A stretch of 64,000 nucleotides of DNA from Enhygromyxa salina (GTDB taxonomy: Bacteria; Myxococcota_A; Polyangia; Nannocystales; Nannocystaceae). Both the position numbers and the translations under genes were made by a program. The notes below the pieces were generated by a model that did not search any database, was not told where the DNA came from, and worked only from the letters and a program-made list of their open reading frames with translations. Numbering within the stretch: the first letter of the stretch is position 1; the number at the start of each line of letters is the position of its first letter. The stretch spans positions 50,620-114,619 of the forward strand of contig NZ_JMCC02000013.1 of the NCBI RefSeq assembly GCF_000737335.2, in the 5' to 3' direction. This document shows, one piece after another, positions 37,354 through 46,734 of the stretch.

Positions 37354-39639
37354 ATGACGCAGCCGCCCGGCAGCCCACGGCCGTACGCTGCGCCTCGAGC
37401 AGGCGCGGGCCGGGCGATCACGCCGCGCGGCGGAAGCGACGACGACGAGAGCTCGAAGGACGCTCTGGACGCGCTCCTCGAGCTGCTGTCGATCCTCGGG
37501 CGTCGCTGGCTGGTCGTCGCGGTCACCACGGTGCTGGCCCTCGCTACTGGTGTGCTGGCGATCTCGCTGCTGCATCCGCAGTGGCGCGCGACCGCGACCA
37601 TGGTCATCAACCCCAGCGGGCCGCAGGTGCTCGACGACGTGCGGGGCGTCAACGAAGAGCAGGGTACGGATCGCTTCGCGTTCAAGCAGTACTTCGAGAC
37701 CCAGCGCGAGATCATCTCGAGCCGCAAGGTCCAGGAGGCCGCGCTCGCCCGACTCGGGCTCGCCGACGACCCAACCTTCTTGGGCACGACGGGGATCCGC
37801 GACGCCGAGCTGCGCGAGGAGGCCGAGGCCGCCGTCGATCCGGTCACCCGCCTGCAGTCGATGATCACGATCGAGGAGGTCCGCGGATCGCGGGTCATGG
37901 CGATCTCGGCCGAGTACCCCGACCCCACGATCGCCCGCGACATCGCCAACGAGGTCGCCAAGGCCTACCTCGCCCATATCAACCGGCGCCGCTCGGACAC
38001 CGGAGACAAGGCCCAGACCGATCTTCAGGCCGAGCTCGTCACCGCCAACGCCGACCTCCAAGCGGCCGAGAACGCGCTCGAGCAGTTCAAGCGCGAACAC
38101 CGGATCACCTCGATCTCCCTAGAAGATCGCCAGAACCTGATCGCCCAGGGCATCTCCACGCTCACAGCCTCGGCCAAGGCCGCGCAGGCCGATCGCATCG
38201 CGATCGAGGCCGTGTATCGCCAAGCCAAGAAGCTGCGCGAGCAGGGCAGCCTGGCTGGCGCGTCCCTGCTCAGCAGCGGCGAGCGGATCATCTTTGATCG
38301 GATGTTGGCCGAGCGGCTCGAGGCCGAGCGCGAGTTCAACGACATCGATCTTCGCTACGGCCAAAAGCACCCGCAGTGGCGCAAGTCCCAGCGCCGCGTG
38401 GAGCTGATCGAAGAGCGGATCGATGCAGAGAGCAAGGGCATGATCCGCACGCTCGAGGCCCGCTACAAGGCCGCGGCCGAGACCGAGCAGAAGCTCGAGG
38501 CCGCGCTCACGGCCGAGCGCGACGACGCGATCGAGCTCGGCCGGCTCGAGCCAGCCTATCGCCAGCTCGAGCGCGAGACCCAAAACGCCGCCGACGCCTA
38601 CGCCAAGCTTCGCAGCCGCACCGACGAGATCGGCGTCAGCAACCGGGTGGAGATCCCGCCGGTCGAGGTCCTCGACTTCGCGACGATGCCGGAGCGCCCG
38701 GTTCGCCCGCGCAAGCCCCTGCTGCTGGCGATCGCCGCGATCGCCGGGCTGTGCCTTGGGGGCGTGTTCGCGGTCGTCATCGATCTGCGCGACCACCGGA
38801 TCCGCTCGGTCGCCGACCTCGAGCGGGCGCTGTCGGCGTTCGGCCTGCCCACCTTGGGTCAGCTGCCCTTGCTGCCCGCCGACCCCGCCCTGGGGGTTGG
38901 CAACGTCCGCGCCCAGCGTCGCCGCCGCGATCTTTACTCACACCTGTTTCCTCAGTCGCTGATGGCCGAGCGCTGCCGCGGGATCCGAACCTCGCTGGCG
39001 TTCATGACCTCGACGACGGACTCGCTGGTGCTGCTCGTGACCTCGCCAGCCTCGGCCGAGGGCAAGAGCTCGACCGCGATGAACTTGGCCGTGAGCTACT
39101 GCCAAGCCAAGAAAAAAGTCTGCCTGGTCGACGCCGACATGCGCCGGCCACGGCTGCACCAGGTGTTTCCTCCGGTGGTTGGCAAAGAAGACTATGGCCT
39201 GGCCACCGTGCTGCAGGGCGAGCATCAGCTGGTCGACGCGCTGCAGGGCCAGCTCGAGGGCGCGCCCGAGACCCTGCAAGTCTTGACCTGCGGCCGGGTG
39301 CCCGACAACCCCGCCGAGCTGCTCGAGTCGCCCTCGTGCCGCAAGACCATGGCCGAGCTGCGCGAGCTGTTTGACGTGGTGATCATCGACTCGCCGCCCG
39401 CGCTGCCGGTCACGGATCCGTTGATCTTGGCGCCACAGGTCGACGGCGTGATCGTGGTCGCGCGCTGCCGCTCAACCACGTGGACAGACATCCAACGGGC
39501 GCTGACCCAGCTGCGCCAGGGCGACAACAACCTGCTCGGCGTGATCCTCAACGAGCTCGACGCGCGCGATGAAGGCCGCCGCTACAGCTCCGAGTACTAC
39601 ACCTACCGTCCCCACGAAGAAGCTACCGAAGGCGCCTGA
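37354..39639 (+). CDS. wzc: Polysaccharide co-polymerase / bacterial tyrosine kinase (Wzc-type)
   Basis: 761 residues. Controls chain length and export of extracellular polysaccharide. Order: a low-complexity N-terminus, a transmembrane helix near residue 60 (LVVAVTTVLALATGVLAI), the Wzz domain, a long coiled coil (about 200-420), a second helix (LLLAIAAIAGLCLGGVFAVVI) and a cytoplasmic BY-kinase domain. ATP motifs: Walker A in SPASAEGKSST (Lys571), Walker A' in VDADMRRPR (Asp593 region), Walker B in 'VVIIDSPP'. The tail 'YSSEYYTY' is the autophosphorylated tyrosine cluster. The next gene starts 9 bp later, so it is an operon. Confidence 0.9.
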   Translation: MTQPPGSPRPYAAPRAGAGRAITPRGGSDDDESSKDALDALLELLSILGRRWLVVAVTTVLALATGVLAISLLHPQWRATATMVINPSGPQVLDDVRGVNEEQGTDRFAFKQYFETQREIISSRKVQEAALARLGLADDPTFLGTTGIRDAELREEAEAAVDPVTRLQSMITIEEVRGSRVMAISAEYPDPTIARDIANEVAKAYLAHINRRRSDTGDKAQTDLQAELVTANADLQAAENALEQFKREHRITSISLEDRQNLIAQGISTLTASAKAAQADRIAIEAVYRQAKKLREQGSLAGASLLSSGERIIFDRMLAERLEAEREFNDIDLRYGQKHPQWRKSQRRVELIEERIDAESKGMIRTLEARYKAAAETEQKLEAALTAERDDAIELGRLEPAYRQLERETQNAADAYAKLRSRTDEIGVSNRVEIPPVEVLDFATMPERPVRPRKPLLLAIAAIAGLCLGGVFAVVIDLRDHRIRSVADLERALSAFGLPTLGQLPLLPADPALGVGNVRAQRRRRDLYSHLFPQSLMAERCRGIRTSLAFMTSTTDSLVLLVTSPASAEGKSSTAMNLAVSYCQAKKKVCLVDADMRRPRLHQVFPPVVGKEDYGLATVLQGEHQLVDALQGQLEGAPETLQVLTCGRVPDNPAELLESPSCRKTMAELRELFDVVIIDSPPALPVTDPLILAPQVDGVIVVARCRSTTWTDIQRALTQLRQGDNNLLGVILNELDARDEGRRYSSEYYTYRPHEEATEGA

Positions 39640-39648
39640 ACCAAGCCC

Positions 39649-40746
39649 ATGACCAAGCCCGCGATCGAACTCGTCGAGACCCAACTACGCGCGAACCCAC
39701 GCAAGTGGTTGGTCACGGGGGCGGCCGGGTTCATCGGCTCGCACCTGGTCGAGCACCTGCTCACGCTCGGTCAGCGGGTCGTGGGTCTGGACAATTTCGA
39801 GACCGGAACCCACGCCAACATCGAGGCGCTGGTCCGCAGCGCGGTCGCCCGCGGGGCAACCGACGCCGATGATCGGCTGCTGGTCATCGAGGCTGACGTG
39901 CGTGAATTCGACGCCGTCCTCGACGCCTGCACGGGCATCGATCATGTGCTCCACCACGCCGCGATCGCCTCGGTCCCACGCACGATCGCCGAGCCGATCG
40001 AGGGCTTCACCGTCAACGTCGACGGCAGCTTTCACGTGCTCGAGGCCGCCCGCCAGGCCGGCGTGCGCAGCATCGTTCATGCGTCGTCTTCGGCGGTCTA
40101 CGGCGACTGCCCCGGCGAGCCAGACACCGGGGCCCAACACGAAGCAACGATCGGCCGCCCGCTCTCGCCCTACGCTGCGCACAAGCACGTGGCCGAGATC
40201 CTTGGCCAAGCCAGCAACCGCACCTTTGGGCGCGCGTCGGGCCTGTCGGTCGTCGCGCTGCGCTACTTCAACATCATCGGCGCCCGCCAAGATCCCGAGG
40301 GCGCCTACGCGGCAGTGCTCCCCAAGTGGGTCGCGCTGCTGGCCAAGGGCGAGCAGCCGGCGATCTTTGGCGACGGGCTCAACACCCGCGATTTTTGTCC
40401 GGTCCAAGACGTGGTCCAGGCCAACCTGCTCGGCGCGACCTGGGCCGAGCGCGTCGCGCCCGAGCAGCGCGAGCGCCCGGGCGATCCCAGCGAGGGCGTG
40501 TTCAACATCGGGCTTGGCGGACGCACGACCTTGCTCGAGCTCTACGCGCTGGTCCACGCTGGCATGCTCGAGCTCGGGGCCCCGTGCCAGGGCGTCGCAC
40601 CTCGACACGAAGCTCCGCGACCGGGCGACATCGTCCACAGCCGCGCCGACATCACCCGCGCCCGCGAGCAGCTTGGCTACGCGCCGCGCACCGACATGGC
40701 CGACGCGCTGCGCAGCACGATGAGCTGGCTGCTCGGGCGCCCATGA
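39649..40746 (+). CDS. NAD-dependent sugar-nucleotide epimerase (WbpP/GalE-like)
   Basis: 365 residues. Short-chain dehydrogenase of the UDP-hexose 4-epimerase type. Rossmann motif GAAGFIGSHL, 'VVGLDNFETG' for the nicotinamide ribose side, and catalytic Tyr175-Lys179 (SPYAAHK) with the preceding Ser in 'ASSSAVYGD'. The N-terminal lead 'NPRKWLVTG' and length favour the UDP-GlcNAc/GalNAc 4-epimerase branch (WbpP). It follows the Wzc-type gene and probably supplies a precursor for the same polysaccharide. The rest of such a cluster (glycosyltransferases, flippase) is absent from the window. Confidence 0.88.
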   Translation: MTKPAIELVETQLRANPRKWLVTGAAGFIGSHLVEHLLTLGQRVVGLDNFETGTHANIEALVRSAVARGATDADDRLLVIEADVREFDAVLDACTGIDHVLHHAAIASVPRTIAEPIEGFTVNVDGSFHVLEAARQAGVRSIVHASSSAVYGDCPGEPDTGAQHEATIGRPLSPYAAHKHVAEILGQASNRTFGRASGLSVVALRYFNIIGARQDPEGAYAAVLPKWVALLAKGEQPAIFGDGLNTRDFCPVQDVVQANLLGATWAERVAPEQRERPGDPSEGVFNIGLGGRTTLLELYALVHAGMLELGAPCQGVAPRHEAPRPGDIVHSRADITRAREQLGYAPRTDMADALRSTMSWLLGRP

Positions 40747-41222
40747 CCCCACCCGCGCGGCCTCGAGCGGTCGCGGAGCTTCTCACCGCCGCCGAGATCC
40801 GCGAGCTGACCGAGCGCAGCGACGCCCGCCACCACGCCCACACCAACGAGCCAGACGATCCCGAGCGCCACCATGGATGTGATCGCTTGCGGCCTGCGCG
40901 ATTTTGGCCCGGTCGTGCGGACCAACCTCGCGCTGGGTTTGCTGCTTGGGTTGGGCTTATTTGACCAGCTTCAGCCTGTCCATTCGATTTCGCGCGATGT
41001 AGATCTCACGATCGGCGGACGACGCGAGCCAACTGGGCCGCGCGACTCACGGTCGCGCCGCACGCCGTCAACTATCACCTCGAGCATCACCTGCTGCCCG
41101 CCGTTCCGATGTACTCGCTCGCGCGCATGCATCAGGTATTGGGCGAACGCGGTGCGCTTACGGGCTGCCACGTCTCGTCGAGCTATCTCGAGATGCTTCG
41201 TGTCGTGACGTCCGCGCACTGA
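40743..41222 (+). pseudogene. Decayed fatty acid desaturase remnant
   Basis: The fragments come from one family. The first, from ATG 40743 (overlapping the epimerase stop), reads a desaturase-like N-terminus (LLTAAEIRELTERSDA) and runs directly into 'HHAHTNEPDDPE', which looks like the second His box. A frameshift follows. The last part, in a different frame to the stop at 41222, reads 'RTTRANWAARL', then 'VNYHLEHHLLPAVPMYSL' with the third His box (HxxHH), and an intact desaturase C-terminus. The membrane helices between are missing. Total remaining coding is about a third of a normal gene. This is an internal-deletion pseudogene, with parts still aligning well. Confidence 0.75.
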
Positions 41223-41533
41223 TCCTCAGACCAAAACGCACTATCCCTGATTTTTTCATGACCGAATCAGTCGGTCAGGACACAACCAATCTCGAACGTT
41301 ACACGGCTCGTGTGCGCCCGGGACAGGTTCACACGGCAAGTCCGCGCGGGGGCCCCATTTGGGGCAAACAATGGGTGCCCAGTCCTCTGGATAGTCCTCT
41401 GGACACCGCGCCTCCACCGACCCACGCACCGTGAACTCGCTTCCTGGGGAGTTCGCGGTGCGTGACCTATTCACGTTGGTTGTGTCGTACCATTTGGTTT
41501 CGGTGATGGATCGCCGAGATCAAATGGGACGAC
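41223..41533. other. Intergenic region, AT-richer
   Basis: About 310 bp between the desaturase remnant and the next lipoprotein. More AT-rich than the genes around it. No gene or repeat is supported; the promoter of the lipoprotein should be here. Confidence 0.4.
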
Positions 41534-42553
<1,020 letters not shown>

Positions 42554-42754
42554 AGCGCCGATCAGTTTGGGGTCGCGTCGCCAGGTGCGTCTGGAGCCTG
42601 CGCATCGGACCAGTTTTGCTCGTGGAGGCGACCCAACATGAAGGAGTTGTCCCGGCTGGACATACAGGCGCCCGCGCTCGGCCGGCCGCGAGGCCGCGCG
42701 GGGCCCCACGAAACGGGCTTTGACGACACGCTGGGGCCCGTGCAAGATCATCGG

Positions 42755-43672
42755 ATGACCCTGCGTGTTGGCCTCGCTTCGCTCGGCCTCGCTGCCTGCC
42801 TGCTCGGCTGTGGCCTGCGAACCGATCCCGACTACAGCCCCGTGTGCGTGGACGAGAACACCGTCGCTGGCACGGACACCGGCACCGACACCGGCGGCAT
42901 CCCAACCGCGCCGCGCGTGGGCTCGTGCCAAGATCCGATCGACCTGCCCGCCGGCGACACGATCGTCGTGCGCGGCAGCCTTGGCGGCTGCTCTGGCGTC
43001 GAGGGTTGGTGCGGTGGCTCGGGGGCCGAGGACGTCTACCGGATCGGCTCCGTGTCCGGCGACGTGTTCATCGACTTCCTGCCCCAAGAGACCAACTTCA
43101 ACCCCGTGCTTCGGGTCGTGCGTGGCGAGGATCCATGCCTCGAAGGCGTGATCGAGCAATCGGAGATCTGCGCCGACATCGTCAACTCCGTGCCCGGCCG
43201 CGGCTTCTACGATCAAGGCAGCGAGGACACCTACTTCATCATCGTCGACACCGAGCTCGGCGAGTCAGGCAAGTACGCGTTCGAGGTCCGGTTCGGCGAC
43301 TCGGCGTTCGCGGGCGACTGCTACGACGCCGTCGAGGAGCAGACGATCGAGCTGATGCCCGGCGGCAACTTCGTGTGGGAGGCCAGCCTCGAGCCCAAGC
43401 AAGGTCGGCTCGACAGCACCTGCTCGTCGCCCGGCGACGAAGACATCTTCAACCTCGTGCTCACCGGTGGCGGCACCGTCCAGGCCACCGTCGAAGCGAT
43501 CGAGGGTGACATCCTCCCGATCGTCTCGATCCGCAACGACTGCGCGACCGAGAGCGAAGTCGCGTGCGGCCCCTCGGTCTCGGCCGGGTTCGGCAGCTCA
43601 ACGACCACGTACCTGGTGGTCGACCAGATCGGCGCCAACAAAGGCCGCTACCGCCTGAGCGTAGACTACTAG
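42755..43672 (+). CDS. Predicted lipoprotein with PPC-like beta domains
   Basis: 305 residues from MTLRVGLASL. Lipobox LLGC, a Thr/Gly/Asp linker, then two beta-rich domains of about 120 residues with paired cysteines (GGCSGVEGWCGG) and 'STTTYLVVDQIGANKGRYRLSVDY' features typical of bacterial pre-peptidase C-like domains. An ATG at 42638 has a better GGAGG spaced nine bases upstream but would put 39 residues before the signal peptide, so I prefer 42755; the upstream start could encode a short leader. No catalytic motif. Confidence 0.68.
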   Translation: MTLRVGLASLGLAACLLGCGLRTDPDYSPVCVDENTVAGTDTGTDTGGIPTAPRVGSCQDPIDLPAGDTIVVRGSLGGCSGVEGWCGGSGAEDVYRIGSVSGDVFIDFLPQETNFNPVLRVVRGEDPCLEGVIEQSEICADIVNSVPGRGFYDQGSEDTYFIIVDTELGESGKYAFEVRFGDSAFAGDCYDAVEEQTIELMPGGNFVWEASLEPKQGRLDSTCSSPGDEDIFNLVLTGGGTVQATVEAIEGDILPIVSIRNDCATESEVACGPSVSAGFGSSTTTYLVVDQIGANKGRYRLSVDY

Positions 43673-43738
43673 GGGCTCCAAAAAGCGGTATTGCTTGACC
43701 CAAGGGGGATGGGCTGCGAACCTCTTGGGCGAGCGCCG

Positions 43739-44107
43739 ATGGACGAAATCCTGCAAAAGATCGTCGAGGGTACGCCTGGCGCAAAGGGCGCCATCCTCAT
43801 GGGGTTTGACGGGATCACCGTCGAGCAGTGGGTGAAGCCGGAGTTCGAGAAAGACTTCGACATCGAGTCGATGGCGATGGAGTTCTCGTTTCGCTTCCTC
43901 GAGCTGCGCGACGCGGCCCACAGCCTCGAGATGGGCATGATCTCGGACATCACGATCAAGGCCGACTACGGCACCGTGTTGGTTCGCGTGCTCTCGAAAG
44001 AGTTCTTCGTGACGGTGTTGCTCGAGAACGCGGCGCACATGGGCAAGGGTCGCTGGCTGCTGCGCTCGCAGGCCAACGCCTTGAGCTCGGATCTGTATCC
44101 GGGCTGA
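43739..44107 (+). CDS. Roadblock/LC7-domain protein (MglB-like)
   Basis: 122 residues. The fold is a five-stranded sheet with two helices; 'GAKGAILMGFDGITVEQW' is the conserved first hairpin with the Gly-Phe-Asp-Gly turn, followed by 'MEFSFRFLELRDAAHSL'. MglB is the GTPase-activating partner of the polarity GTPase MglA in myxobacteria, and a related role is possible, but no mglA is adjacent. The start at 43739 begins the domain; an in-frame start 16 codons earlier adds nothing recognisable. The next gene is aroQ, 40 bp on. Confidence 0.8.
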   Translation: MDEILQKIVEGTPGAKGAILMGFDGITVEQWVKPEFEKDFDIESMAMEFSFRFLELRDAAHSLEMGMISDITIKADYGTVLVRVLSKEFFVTVLLENAAHMGKGRWLLRSQANALSSDLYPG

Positions 44108-44147
44108 CTCCCGTTCCGCGTGGGCGTTCGGGAACGGGTGACGGTTG

Positions 44148-44660
44148 ATGCCTGGTGATCGACCGCGGGTGCTGGTCCTGCACGGACCCAACTTGAACTT
44201 GCTGGGCGTCCGCGAGCCAGAGATCTACGGCGCGTCGGGCTTGGCAACGATCAACGCGGGGCTCGTCGCGCTCGGTGAACAGCTCGGGGTCGAGGTCGAG
44301 ACCCACCAGGCCAACGGCGAAGGGCAACTGATCGACCGCATCCATTTGTTTGGCGGCCATGCGATCCCCGCTGCACACCGGGAAGCAGGCGCCCAAAGTG
44401 TGGATCCTCCGTCCGCTGGCCATGGGCTGATCATCAACCCAGGTGGTTTCACCCACACCTCCGTGGCGCTGCGCGACGCGATCGCAGGTGTTGGGCTGCC
44501 CACGATCGAGGTCCACCTGTCCAACATCTATGCCCGTGAGCCGCTGCGCCACACGTCGATCACGGGGGGCGCGTGCTTGGGGGTGATCATGGGCCTCGGC
44601 CCCGAGTCGTATCACCTCGCGCTCCACGCTCTCGCCGCGCGGCTCTCGGTCTCGCCCTGA
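44148..44660 (+). CDS. aroQ: Type II 3-dehydroquinate dehydratase with an insertion
   Basis: 170 residues, against about 145-150 normally. It converts 3-dehydroquinate to 3-dehydroshikimate in the shikimate pathway, as a dodecamer. Conserved: 'HGPNLNLLGVREPEIYG' with catalytic Arg and Tyr, 'NPGGFTHTSVALRDA', and catalytic His in 'EVHLSNIYAREPLR'. Between 'QLIDRIH' and 'GLIINPGG', where the family has about eight residues, there are 26. The extra 18 or so residues are Ala/Gly/His-rich and lack deletions elsewhere, so the frame is intact. It falls on the surface near the trimer interface in known structures, so activity may be retained. Confidence 0.85.
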   Translation: MPGDRPRVLVLHGPNLNLLGVREPEIYGASGLATINAGLVALGEQLGVEVETHQANGEGQLIDRIHLFGGHAIPAAHREAGAQSVDPPSAGHGLIINPGGFTHTSVALRDAIAGVGLPTIEVHLSNIYAREPLRHTSITGGACLGVIMGLGPESYHLALHALAARLSVSP

Positions 44661-44764
44661 CCTGGCTTCGCCGTTGGGCAGCGGTTCCAGTACCCTGGGG
44701 CGCCTACGAGCGAGCCACCCACCTGGGCCTCGCACCTTCGCAACCAGCCACGGCTCCCAGTCCG

Positions 44765-44808
44765 CGCAGGCGTCTGCAAGCGGGCCACAAATCTGGCCCG
44801 CGCCTGCG
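44765..44808 (+). promoter_or_regulatory. Strong stem with internal bulge upstream of accB
   Basis: Inner arms gcgggcca / tggcccgc (loop caaatc) and outer arms cgcaggc / gcctgcg, separated on one side by an 8-nt bulge (gtctgcaa). No T-run follows and the accB start is 55 bp away. It could be the 3' end of the aroQ transcript or a leader element for the acetyl-CoA carboxylase genes. Confidence 0.5.
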
Positions 44809-44863
44809 AGAGTCTCTAGACTGGCCCAGCCTCCACGGCTGAACTTCGCTTCCGAACTCCGAC

Positions 44864-45346
44864 ATGTCCGACCAAGACTCGAAGCTGCCCGACATCGCTT
44901 ACGTCAGCGAGCTCGCCAAGTTGTTCAAACGGTTCCGTCTCGACGAGCTCGAGATCGAGACTGGCGAGCAACGCATCTTGATGCGCCGCGGCGACCTCAC
45001 GACCACCGCACAGCTGCCCATGCCGGCGCCGATGCCAGTGGCCGCCGTCGCTGCACCAACGCCCGCCGCCAACCAGGCGCCGACGCCAGCAGAGGTCACC
45101 GACGACTCCGCGTACATCACCTCGCCCTTCGTTGGCACCTTCTACACCAGCCCACGGCCCGACGCGCCGCTGTTCGTCAAGGTCGGTGACACGGTCTCGG
45201 CTGGTACGACGGTGTGCATCGTCGAGGCCATGAAGCTGTTCAACGAGATCGAGGCCGAGTTCGGCTGCATCATCGAAGAGGTCCTCGTTGGCAACCAGCA
45301 GCCGGTCGAATTCGGGACCAAGTTGTTCAGGGTGCGCCGCCTGTGA
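44864..45346 (+). CDS. accB: Biotin carboxyl carrier protein of acetyl-CoA carboxylase
   Basis: 160 residues, usual length. It carries the carboxybiotin between the biotin carboxylase and carboxyltransferase subunits in fatty acid synthesis. The N-terminal helical domain (LAKLFKRFRLDELEI) and Ala/Pro linker precede the biotinyl domain; the biotin lysine is Lys124 in EAMKLFNEI. The C-terminus 'PVEFGTKLFRV' is typical. Overlaps accC by four bases. Confidence 0.95.
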   Translation: MSDQDSKLPDIAYVSELAKLFKRFRLDELEIETGEQRILMRRGDLTTTAQLPMPAPMPVAAVAAPTPAANQAPTPAEVTDDSAYITSPFVGTFYTSPRPDAPLFVKVGDTVSAGTTVCIVEAMKLFNEIEAEFGCIIEEVLVGNQQPVEFGTKLFRVRRL

Positions 45347-46716
45347 CCGAGATTCGCAAGGTCCTCATCGCCAACCGCGGGGAGATTGCCCTGCGCGTCA
45401 TTCGGGCCTGCCGCGAGGTCGGCATCAAGACGGTCGCCGTGCACTCCACGGTCGACGAGATGGCGCTCCACACCCGGTTCGCCGATGAAGCAGTCTGCAT
45501 CGGCCCTGGCCCCGCGCCCAAGAGCTACCTCAACATCCACAACCTCATCGCCGCCGCAGAGATCTCGGGCGCCGACGCGGTCCACCCCGGCTACGGGTTC
45601 CTGTCCGAGCGGGCCGAGTTCGCCGACGCCGTTCAAAAGTGCGGCATGACCTTCATCGGGCCGGACCCCGAGCACATGCGCCTGATGGGCGACAAGGTCC
45701 AGGCCCGCGAGACCATGCAAAAGGCTGGCGTCCCGGTGCTCCCGGGCACCGGGGTGCTCGAGTCGGGCGAGCAAGCGCGCGCGGCCGCGGAAAAGATCGG
45801 CCTGCCGGTCATCCTCAAGGCTTCGGCCGGCGGCGGCGGTCGGGGCATGAAGATCGTCTGGGATCTCGACAAGATCGCCTCTACCCTCGAGACCGCCCAA
45901 GCAGAGGCCCTCGCCGCGTTTGGCTGCGGCGACATGTACCTCGAGCGCTACGTCCAGAGCCCACGCCACATCGAGGTCCAGATCGTCGCGGACAAGCACG
46001 GCGGCATCATCGACCTGTTCGAGCGCGAGTGCTCGGTCCAGCGCCGCCACCAAAAGGTCATTGAAGAGGCGCCAGCGGCCAACTTCCCCGAGGCCGTCCG
46101 CAGCAAGATGCGCGAAGCCGCGATCGCCGCTGGGCGCGCGATCTCCTATCACTCGCTCGGCACGGTCGAATTCCTGCTCGACGGGGATCAGTTCTACTTC
46201 ATGGAGATGAACACCCGGGTCCAGGTCGAGCACTGCGTGACAGAGATGGTCACGGGGGTCGACCTGGTCCAAGAGCAGCTGCGGCTCGCAGCGGGTGAAC
46301 CGCTCGGTCACTTGCAGCGCGAGTACAGGCCTCGCGGGCACTCGATCGAGTGCCGGCTCAACGCCGAGGACCCCGTGAACTTCGCGCCGCACCCGGGTAC
46401 CATCACCGCGCTGCACCTGCCGGGCGGAACCGGCGTGCGTGTCGACACCCACGTGTATCAAGGCTACGCCGTCTCCCCGTACTACGACTCGATGCTCGGA
46501 AAATTGATCGTTCACGCCCCCACCCGAGAGCAAGCGATCGCCCGCATGCGACGCGCGCTCGGAGAGTGCGTGATCGAGGGGATCTCGACCAACATCGCCC
46601 TCCACCGCTGGATCCTCAAGCAGCCGCCCTTCGTCACGGGCGTCTACGACACTCACTTCCTCGAGCGCGACTTGGACCCCGATGGGATCCGAGCCGAGCT
46701 CAACTCTCACGCCTGA
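45343..46716 (+). CDS. accC: Biotin carboxylase subunit of acetyl-CoA carboxylase
   Basis: 457 residues. ATP-grasp enzyme that carboxylates biotin on AccB. 'KVLIANRGEIALRVIRACRE' opening (start moved to GTG 45343, which overlaps the accB stop), ATP-grasp loop 'KASAGGGGRGMKIV', 'ECSVQRRHQKVIEEAPA' and 'EMNTRVQVEHCVTEM' with the conserved Glu and Arg. The whole family length is covered. The carboxyltransferase genes accA/accD are not in the window. Confidence 0.96.
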   Translation: MTEIRKVLIANRGEIALRVIRACREVGIKTVAVHSTVDEMALHTRFADEAVCIGPGPAPKSYLNIHNLIAAAEISGADAVHPGYGFLSERAEFADAVQKCGMTFIGPDPEHMRLMGDKVQARETMQKAGVPVLPGTGVLESGEQARAAAEKIGLPVILKASAGGGGRGMKIVWDLDKIASTLETAQAEALAAFGCGDMYLERYVQSPRHIEVQIVADKHGGIIDLFERECSVQRRHQKVIEEAPAANFPEAVRSKMREAAIAAGRAISYHSLGTVEFLLDGDQFYFMEMNTRVQVEHCVTEMVTGVDLVQEQLRLAAGEPLGHLQREYRPRGHSIECRLNAEDPVNFAPHPGTITALHLPGGTGVRVDTHVYQGYAVSPYYDSMLGKLIVHAPTREQAIARMRRALGECVIEGISTNIALHRWILKQPPFVTGVYDTHFLERDLDPDGIRAELNSHA

Positions 46717-46734
46717 TCCCCGAGGTGCAAGGCG

